DNA of 12,042 bases from Pelagophyceae sp. CCMP2097 (Eukaryota > Sar > Pelagophyceae). The stretch lies in the NCBI GenBank assembly GCA_026770575.1, contig MU657776.1, forward strand, positions 1-12,042, in the 5' to 3' direction. The notes beneath the pieces are model-generated. The model saw nothing but the letters and a program-made list of their open reading frames with translations, ran no database searches and had not been told where the DNA came from. Made by a program: the position numbers and the translations under genes. This document shows positions 6,819 through 12,042 of this stretch, one piece after another (within the stretch, counting starts at the first letter, position 1; every line of letters starts with the position of its first letter).

Positions 6819-7697
6819 ATGGCGTCCGCGTCGAGGATCCAGTCCATCGTCGAGTGCTCGTTGGACGCTGCGGACGTGCGCGACGCGTTTCTGTTGGTGG
6901 GCAGCCTTGTGGTGACTGGCCTGGCGTCCAAGCACTCGCACCTCAAGCACCTTTTTGCGCGGCTGTCGGCGAACCAGATCGATGAGGGCAACCGCACGGC
7001 GGCGCCGGACGTTTTCTTCGTCATCGACGCCCAGCTGAAACCCAAGCAGACGGTGATGGGCATCCCGCCCGGGTACGAGATCTTCCGCGCCGACTCCCCG
7101 AACCACGGCATCGTCGCGTACGCCCGCGAGGACCTGGCGCTCGTCGAGATCCCCATCGTCTCCAAGAATAGCGCGTTTGAGGTCCTCGCGTTAGCCTTAA
7201 CCGGAGGGATACCTGGCACGGCGTTCGTCGGGTACTATGTCACAAACGGCTCCGACGCCGGGGTGGCGCGGCAGGCGCACGCAGAGTGGCGGCGCATCCA
7301 TGCTGAGCTGCTGGCTTATGGTTTCGTGAACATTTATTACACGGGCGACGCTAATGCTCGCGGTATTGCTGACCCGCGGGCAGACCCTCGGTTTATACGC
7401 CGTTCCTGCTTGCCCAACGAGTCCCCAAACGAGTCGGCCAAGCAGATCGGCTCCTGGCTCTGCGTGCCTTGTGACACTGACGCCGCGGAGATTGGGGCAG
7501 CCATCGTCACCGGACTGCGCGGCTACCCGAATATCACGCAAGACGCGTCGCCCGTCACGCGGATGCAGTACTCCCGGAGGGACGATGGGCGGCTGACATT
7601 TAGCTGCGCTGAGCTCGACCTCGGCATTGCGACGGCGCCGATGGCAAAGGGCCTTGTTCGTTCGTGGACGGAGAATGGTTCCGGACTACTCGCATAG
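6819..7697 (+). CDS. Endonuclease/exonuclease/phosphatase (APE-like) domain protein, retrotransposon type
   Basis: 292-residue ORF. A hydrophobic strand near residues 27-35 is followed by PDVFFVIDAQLKP, where nucleases of this fold have their metal-binding glutamate in a D-v-x-x-x-x-E context. Then come a GY..F/RA..G-I-V-A-Y segment, strand GYYVTN near 138-143, W-R-R-I-H helix, and YTGDANARG with G176-D177-A178-N179, the usual metal-binding and catalytic GD-x-N motif. Near the end, SCAELDLGIA resembles the D-x-v-x-a strand, but the ORF stops at GLLA before the expected S-D-H histidine. Such domains nick DNA for LINE insertion. No reverse transcriptase follows in the same ORF, so it is probably a truncated or inactive relic. 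Family call moderate; activity doubtful. Confidence 0.6.
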   Translation: MASASRIQSIVECSLDAADVRDAFLLVGSLVVTGLASKHSHLKHLFARLSANQIDEGNRTAAPDVFFVIDAQLKPKQTVMGIPPGYEIFRADSPNHGIVAYAREDLALVEIPIVSKNSAFEVLALALTGGIPGTAFVGYYVTNGSDAGVARQAHAEWRRIHAELLAYGFVNIYYTGDANARGIADPRADPRFIRRSCLPNESPNESAKQIGSWLCVPCDTDAAEIGAAIVTGLRGYPNITQDASPVTRMQYSRRDDGRLTFSCAELDLGIATAPMAKGLVRSWTENGSGLLA

Positions 7698-7887
7698 GCG
7701 GGGTTTTTGCCGGACTATCAAACTCGCTAAATACTGTCTTTCCCGCGTCTGCAGCCTCGACGCGGGCAGCTCTGTTGGAGTTAGATACGGCGTTGGAAAG
7801 AGGTAGGTCTCCTCTGTGATAATATCTAAGAAGTTTTGTCAGAGTCGACCGCGTCGTCCTGGTGGAGCGGTCTAAAGATGAGATTTT

Positions 7888-7931
7888 GATAGTCGGCGGA
7901 TAGTCGGCGGATAGTCGGCGGACAGTCGTCG
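7888..7931 (+). repeat. 11-bp tandem repeat, four units
   Basis: Three perfect copies of gatagtcggcg followed by one variant gacagtcgtcg, about 40 bp upstream of the ATG at 7972. The surrounding 7698-7971 contains no other feature I can support. Confidence 0.9.
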
Positions 7932-7971
7932 TAGGTACGGGCCCATTCCAGCCGCCGCCGGCGCGCCCAGC

Positions 7972-8426
7972 ATGGCGCCCAAGGCCGACCCGAAGTCCGA
8001 CGACGCTGTGAACATGGTGAGCGACGCGCAGCATCACGTAATCAACTGCCGTCGTCACGTTTCAAACAACACACGGTCTAGGTGCTCCTTTCCAAGGGCA
8101 CGGTGACGCCAAAGGATGCGTGGATCACGCACGGCAAGCCCGGCACGCTCGACAACATCCGCAGCACGCAAAGGGCCCGCGGGCCATGGCACGGCGGGCC
8201 AATGGCGGGCCCCTGCAAGTATGATAAGTTTCAAGATTTTGTCGATCTCTCCGACGGTCGATGGCCTCGCAGACTTACCCTCCCCCCTCGTGTCATGCCC
8301 GCGTGCGGCGCCGCCTTGCGTTCACGCCCGTATAGGGGTCACTGGAGGTGGGTTGGCCTGACCTCGCCGACGACCTTTAACCCCGCCTATAGTCGGCGCT
8401 TATCCGCGACCTTTGGGCGGGTGTAG
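7972..8426 (+). CDS. Hypothetical protein, two-exon 5' portion
   Basis: ATG at 7972 opens MAPKADPKSDDAVNM, ending at a canonical GTGAGC donor (8017). A 65-nt intron ends at cggtctag (8081), and the frame resumes VLLSKGTVTPKDAWITHGKPG and continues open to a TAG at 8424-8426. The coding feel fades after about KYDKFQDFVDLSDG (near 8255), so the true exon probably ends earlier (candidate donors GC at 8170 or GT near 8256) and the frame beyond is read-through. I do not recognise a domain. It may be the 5' end of the gene whose last exon carries the OTU domain at 8841, since both are on the same strand with about 0.6 kb between them. Confidence 0.4.
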
Positions 8427-8569
8427 CTCAGGCGCCAGGTGTCCAATCTTCACAAACAAAGGATGCTTCATGGCCGCGAGAGCGCGCTCTCTGCAGCGGC
8501 GTCGTCGGCTTTTCGCCAAACCCAATAATACCTAGGATATTCCTTTGAAAGACCATTAACCCCGCCTAT
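8372..8569 (+). repeat. Pair of 19-bp direct repeats (gacc-n-ttaaccccgcctat)
   Basis: The motif occurs at 8372-8390 and 8551-8569, identical at 18 of 19 bases and 179 bp apart. No gene lies between. The stretch 8256-8840 otherwise shows only this and the microsatellite. Confidence 0.75.
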
Positions 8570-8714
8570 GCTTGTATGCCAACCTTGCCCTTGGTTTTCT
8601 AGCGACCACCGTCCTATTTTTCAGGCCCCGAAGGGGACTGCACCGTTTGATCAACGTCAGTTTACGGTCAGGGCCCTTCGGGTCCTTTGATTGAAGGATT
8701 ACTTGGGGCAATTA

Positions 8715-8749
<35 letters not shown>

Positions 8750-8770
8750 TTGTTTGTCCGTCCGTCCGTC
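8715..8770 (+). repeat. Tetranucleotide microsatellite (tgtc/tgtt/tccg)n
   Basis: About 14 tandem tetranucleotides, mostly tgtc, with tgtt interruptions and a final run of tccg, about 70 bp upstream of the OTU ORF start. Confidence 0.95.
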
Positions 8771-8840
8771 GCCGGGTCCATCCGTGAAGTTCCGTCTACT
8801 TTGGGCGGCGCGCGGTCCGTCGGCTCACGGGTGAAAGGAC

Positions 8841-9305
8841 ATGCAGGCGATCCTAGACGACGATGGCGCGCTCGACGAGGAGCCCTCGCCAGAGCGCGCG
8901 CGGCTGGTCGCGCGCCTGGTGGACTATAGCCTCGTGGAGCACGCCATCGAGCCGGACGGCAATTGCCAATTTCGCGCGCTGGCCCATCGCCTCCTCGGCA
9001 ACCAGGAACTCCATCCCGTCGTCCGCGCCGCCGTCGTCAAGCAACTCGGCGCCGCCCCGGACGCCTATTGCGGCTTTGTGTACGAGGACTACGGGGCGTA
9101 CGCGTGCAGGATGGCCCAGGCGCTCGAGTGGGGCGACCACGTCACGCTCCAGGCCGCGGCCGACGCGTACGGAGTCAAGATCACGGTCGTGACGAGCTAC
9201 GCCGAGAAAAGCTTCATCCAGGTCAAACCCACGCTCGACGCCGGCGCCAACGGGTGCGCCTCTCCGACGGCCCCGTCCCTGCTGACGGCACACTGGCGCC
9301 CGTAG
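8841..9305 (+). CDS. OTU-family cysteine protease (probable deubiquitinase)
   Basis: 154-residue ORF from ATG 8841 to TAG 9305. The catalytic Cys is in D39-G-N-C42 followed by QFRALAHRLLG. A mid segment reads EWGDHVTLQAAADAYG (W97-G-D-H100). The strand ITVVTSYAEKSFIQV follows, and the C-terminal histidine is at A-H151-W near the stop, corresponding to the E-x-H-Y of the family. Spacing and wording resemble plant-type OTU deubiquitinases, which hydrolyse ubiquitin isopeptide bonds, so a host gene is most likely. OTU domains also occur in Helitron-type elements, and a Helitron-like relic begins directly after the stop. The N-terminal 38 residues are acidic and lack a recognised domain. cag at 8846 could also be a splice acceptor, making this the last exon of the gene starting at 7972. 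Confidence 0.85.
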   Translation: MQAILDDDGALDEEPSPERARLVARLVDYSLVEHAIEPDGNCQFRALAHRLLGNQELHPVVRAAVVKQLGAAPDAYCGFVYEDYGAYACRMAQALEWGDHVTLQAAADAYGVKITVVTSYAEKSFIQVKPTLDAGANGCASPTAPSLLTAHWRP

Positions 9306-9306
9306 G

Positions 9307-9579
9307 ACCATTTGGCTGGCTTTCTGGGCCGATCCGCGTGTGAACGCGACCGGGCCTCTGGAGCAACGCTTTTACCGGGCTAATACTGACAAGAAGCCCG
9401 TCCTCGACGTCTTCGGCTGCGCGGAGTACATCTCCAAGGCCGTTTCTTACGTGACTAAGAAGGAACACCGCAGCGCAGCGGCCGATTCTGCGCTGTCCTC
9501 AAAGGCGCGAACAAGTGACGCTGATCGGTCCCTTGTCGCGATTCCGACGAGCACGCAGGGCTTGATGCCATTGATTTAA
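9307..9579 (+). pseudogene. Relic of a Helitron/PIF1-type helicase protein N-terminal region
   Basis: The open frame reads DPRVNATGPLEQRFYRANTDKKP, then VLDVFGCAEYISKAVSYVTKKE. This resembles the conserved block of Helitron-like proteins in which an N-rich segment leads to RAN-x-D-x-q-x-V-l-D-x-y, then Y-x-x-K-Y-x-x-K-x-E. No ATG begins it in a sensible place, and it degenerates after KKEHRSAAADS and stops at TAA (9577-9579). Only about 60 residues are recognisable, with no HUH motif or helicase motifs. The identification is from memory of family patterns and needs a profile search. Confidence 0.5.
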
Positions 9580-9678
9580 CGTAATTGTTTAACCCCCGTC
9601 TTGAACTCTGTGAATAAATCCTTCGGGTCCTCCGTGTGCCTCCGGCGCGCTCTTGTAATAGCGCTGTTTAGGGTTGTG

Positions 9679-12042
9679 ATGGCTTCTTTGGGTAGAGCGG
9701 TGGTGCAGCGCCGTGGGCCGTCCCGACGCAAGGTCGACATGGTTGCAGTAAACGAGGACCAGCTTGGGACGTACGTACGGTTATGCTCTGACGGTGTGGC
9801 GGCGCTCCTCGCAACGTTTTTAACGGGCGACCCCACGGTGAACATGCGCGCCGCCAGTGGCTCGACGATGGTCTTTGCTGGCATTATTGACGCGGTCCAA
9901 TCGGCGCAGGATGAGGCGTTTACCGTCCTCCACGTGGGAGGCAATGCTCGAGTCGGCTCCATCGTCCAAGAGCCTTGGGTGCGCAACTCGCCCGAGGTGC
10001 TGGACTTTCGGCAGAAGGTCTCTGTGCTTTATGGGGATGTCCATCGTGCGGTCGAGGTGGCGGGCATGGTTACACCGGAAATCGAGCTGCAACTGCTCGC
10101 ACTCGACGGGCTGCGTGTAGAGCTGCGGGATGCTGAGCTCGAGGCTCATGCAGTGCATCTCTTTAGCCTCATGGCCGAGTGCTCTGACCCGAGATCGCCG
10201 GAGGCAACGCGGCTTTTCAGAGAGTTTGAGATCAACGTGCTCCAGCGGGCCTCGCGCGTTTACGGAGGCAACAAGCAGTGGTTTGTGGTCGCGGATGGCG
10301 ACGATTTAGTGTTCGGGGCAAACGCCGTTGAAGCTGCGCTGGTTCGGCAGTACGAGGAGCTGCAGTCCATTGATTTAGATGCGTTTGATTCCGAGGCCCA
10401 CCGCGAGCGCATGGACGAATGGGACTCGTACGTCCGGGGCTCGATGGCCGATGACGTTCGTGCCTCGCGTGCACTGTCCAAGGCTCTCAACGAGGAGGGG
10501 TGGCAGTGCTGGTTGGCCAAAGCGACGCAGAATCCGGCATATGGCCCGAAAGAGTCGTGGGATGCGTGGCTCGCGCGGGACTTTGTTATGGAGGAACTTG
10601 AAGCGGTGTTTGCAGGCGTCAGCACCGGGACGCAGCCGTCGCCCGAGGACGACATTACGTTTGAAGCCCTTAAGAAGGCTGGGCCTGCTGTTTGGACGCT
10701 CCTGCTCAAGGCTTTCACGGCGCTGCTTGACGGAAGCGCCGTGCCCAGCACGTGGCTGGTGATTCATCTCCGCTGGATCTTCAAGGAGGGCGATCCGACG
10801 TTTATGACGAATTTCCGTGGTGTTTGTCTCGCGTCGGTTTTGCTCAAGCTTTATGAACGCCTCTTAAAGGACCGCAAAGACGTGTGGTCTCGTGTCATGC
10901 GCCCCGTTTCCTACCTGCAGGATGAGGCCAACCCGGGCCATGACTGCCGGATGCAGCTCATGCTGGCGCGTGAGATCCTAGCGTACCGCCTCCTCGGCCT
11001 GGGCAAAAAAAACTGGGTGCTCCAGATCGACATCCGCCGTGCGTTCCCGAGCACGATCCGTGCGTATGCCCTCTTGGCCATGCGTCGAAGCGGCCTGGGC
11101 GGCGCCTGGCTCGCTGCGTTTTGGCGGCTGCAGGAATCCGCGGGTGTGAAGCTTTCGACGGCGTATGGGCTTTATTCCGAGGCGGTCAGATTTGCTCGCG
11201 GTCTGCTCGAGGGCCGCGTTTTAAGCGGCGACGCCTTTGCGTTCGTGCTCGATGAGCTGCGCCGGGTCCTCGAGGAGAGTGGCCTGGGTGTCAGACTCGA
11301 CGTGCCAGGCGGCGCCTCGCTTTATGTCGGCGCAGTCATGAAGACGGACGACGTCTTGCTGCTGGGCGAGTCGGAGGAGCAGGTCCGCCTTGCGTACGGC
11401 GTCGTCCTCGCGTGGTGCTACGAGATGCGCTTCGAGCATGCGCCAAAGAAGACGAAACTCATGTTGACGGGGCCTGAAGGCGCCCTCTGTGCGCGACTCA
11501 AGACGAAGGCGGTGTGGCGCTGGCTTCCAGGCGAGCTCCAGCGGTACTGTAAAGGCCGCCCGCGGATGGGGGCGTTTGTGCCGCAGGAGGAGACCCTCGT
11601 GTACCAGCCGTTTTTAAAGTACCTGGGCGACTACTTTGACTGTATGATGAGCCCAGACTTTGCCATCCAGCAGCGTTTCTCCAAGGCAGAGGAGATTTAC
11701 GTCAAGATCCACAAGGCCGTGGAGCTCGTCTCGGCGCTCCGCCGGTCCCACTTGCGCCAAACGCTGGACTGCTTCCTCCGATCGACGTTGGAGTACCCTC
11801 CAGGCGTCATGGGCGGCTTATCAACCGCCACGGAGGCGCAGGTCGAGGCGATTTATGTCAAGGCCATGCGCCTCATCTTTGGTGCTGGCGTGGCCGTGCA
11901 CTTTCCGCACGACGTGATGCGCGAGTTTATGGGCGAGGCCACGCTTTGGAGCCGGCGCCGCGCTGCTCGTGCCGTTTTTAGCGGTGCGCTTGCAGCCATC
12001 TCCGTCCGAGGCCCCTGGGCAGAGGCCCTCCGCTGCTTTAGA
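9679..12042 (+). CDS. LINE-like reverse transcriptase, partial (runs off window)
   Basis: Uninterrupted 788-codon frame from ATG 9679 to the window end; the 3' end is missing. Residues 1-360 form a linker with no recognised domain, though RRKVDMVAVN near residue 20 could be the tail of an APE-type nuclease. The reverse transcriptase region starts at WLVIHLRWIFKEGD, followed by NFRG...LLKLYERLL (about 355-395). Motif A is IDIRRAF (about 450-456), a motif B equivalent is GRVLSGDAFAFVLDEL (about 512-527), motif C is K-T-D-D (555-558), motif D lysines lie in APKKTKLML, and motif E is FLKYLGDYF (about 645-653). A thumb-like region follows. The catalytic aspartates of A and C are present. It acts in target-primed retrotransposition. 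Lack of stops suggests recent activity or selection. It shares the frame of the upstream relic, separated by one TAA. Confidence 0.8.
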   Translation, partial: MASLGRAVVQRRGPSRRKVDMVAVNEDQLGTYVRLCSDGVAALLATFLTGDPTVNMRAASGSTMVFAGIIDAVQSAQDEAFTVLHVGGNARVGSIVQEPWVRNSPEVLDFRQKVSVLYGDVHRAVEVAGMVTPEIELQLLALDGLRVELRDAELEAHAVHLFSLMAECSDPRSPEATRLFREFEINVLQRASRVYGGNKQWFVVADGDDLVFGANAVEAALVRQYEELQSIDLDAFDSEAHRERMDEWDSYVRGSMADDVRASRALSKALNEEGWQCWLAKATQNPAYGPKESWDAWLARDFVMEELEAVFAGVSTGTQPSPEDDITFEALKKAGPAVWTLLLKAFTALLDGSAVPSTWLVIHLRWIFKEGDPTFMTNFRGVCLASVLLKLYERLLKDRKDVWSRVMRPVSYLQDEANPGHDCRMQLMLAREILAYRLLGLGKKNWVLQIDIRRAFPSTIRAYALLAMRRSGLGGAWLAAFWRLQESAGVKLSTAYGLYSEAVRFARGLLEGRVLSGDAFAFVLDELRRVLEESGLGVRLDVPGGASLYVGAVMKTDDVLLLGESEEQVRLAYGVVLAWCYEMRFEHAPKKTKLMLTGPEGALCARLKTKAVWRWLPGELQRYCKGRPRMGAFVPQEETLVYQPFLKYLGDYFDCMMSPDFAIQQRFSKAEEIYVKIHKAVELVSALRRSHLRQTLDCFLRSTLEYPPGVMGGLSTATEAQVEAIYVKAMRLIFGAGVAVHFPHDVMREFMGEATLWSRRRAARAVFSGALAAISVRGPWAEALRCFR

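Noticed and set aside
6441..7219. Minus-strand ORFs opposite the endonuclease-like ORF
   Set aside because: Shadows of GC-rich coding sequence. They lack domain motifs, whereas the + frame shows GD-x-N and other family features.
8424..8500. tRNA-like start (gcgggtgtagctcag)
   Set aside because: There is no T-loop GTTCRANTC at the right distance, no anticodon stem and no acceptor stem pairing.
8853..9311. Minus-strand and alternative + ORFs over the OTU gene
   Set aside because: Frame shadows. The OTU catalytic motifs occur only in the + frame starting at 8841.
9576..10767. Minus-strand ORFs opposite the reverse transcriptase
   Set aside because: Antisense shadows without motifs. The + frame is continuous for 788 codons with reverse transcriptase motifs.

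Overview
The window reads as GC-rich eukaryotic nuclear DNA. Coding segments are short exons with consistent splice phases, separated by introns full of 12-15-nt tandem repeats. Several 5' splice sites are best explained as GC rather than GT. GC-AG introns, acceptors followed by G, repeat-filled introns and high GC together suggest a microalgal protist such as a haptophyte, dinoflagellate or pelagophyte. I cannot decide between these from sequence alone.

Left half (1-6126, + strand): one long interrupted gene. By joining phase-compatible exons I reconstruct a pentameric ligand-gated ion channel (Cys-loop/Pro-loop receptor superfamily). It has an extracellular beta-sandwich domain with an FPFDAQ loop and the pre-M1 arginine (VPIVR), then M1, an M2 whose length matches GLIC residue for residue up to the LPKT-Y-T M2-M3 loop, M3, a very short M3-M4 link, M4, and an unusual basic Ala/Pro-rich tail. 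No ORF caller would find it, because it is cut into about 11-13 pieces. Two introns carry large satellite arrays: 1757-2793, and 3866-5741 (about 1.9 kb). The second also holds two direct copies of a GC-rich element with terminal inverted repeats; a third, degenerate copy lies just past the stop codon.

Middle (6127-8840): an ORF with an endonuclease/exonuclease/phosphatase (APE-like) fold of retrotransposon type (6819-7697), small tandem repeats, the 5' end of an unrecognised two-exon gene (7972 onward), repeat-bearing intergenic or intronic DNA and a TSTG-type microsatellite.

Right end (8841-12042): a complete OTU-family cysteine protease ORF (probable deubiquitinase). Immediately after its stop lies a relic resembling the N-terminal region of Helitron/PIF1-type proteins. 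Then comes a 788-codon open reading frame, running off the window, that encodes a LINE-like reverse transcriptase with altered motif B and motif C. The right third is therefore a mobile-element graveyard around one probable host gene.

The exciting item is the protist pentameric channel, with its GC-AG introns and satellite-filled introns. All assignments rest on reading motifs by eye; no database search or transcript evidence was available.
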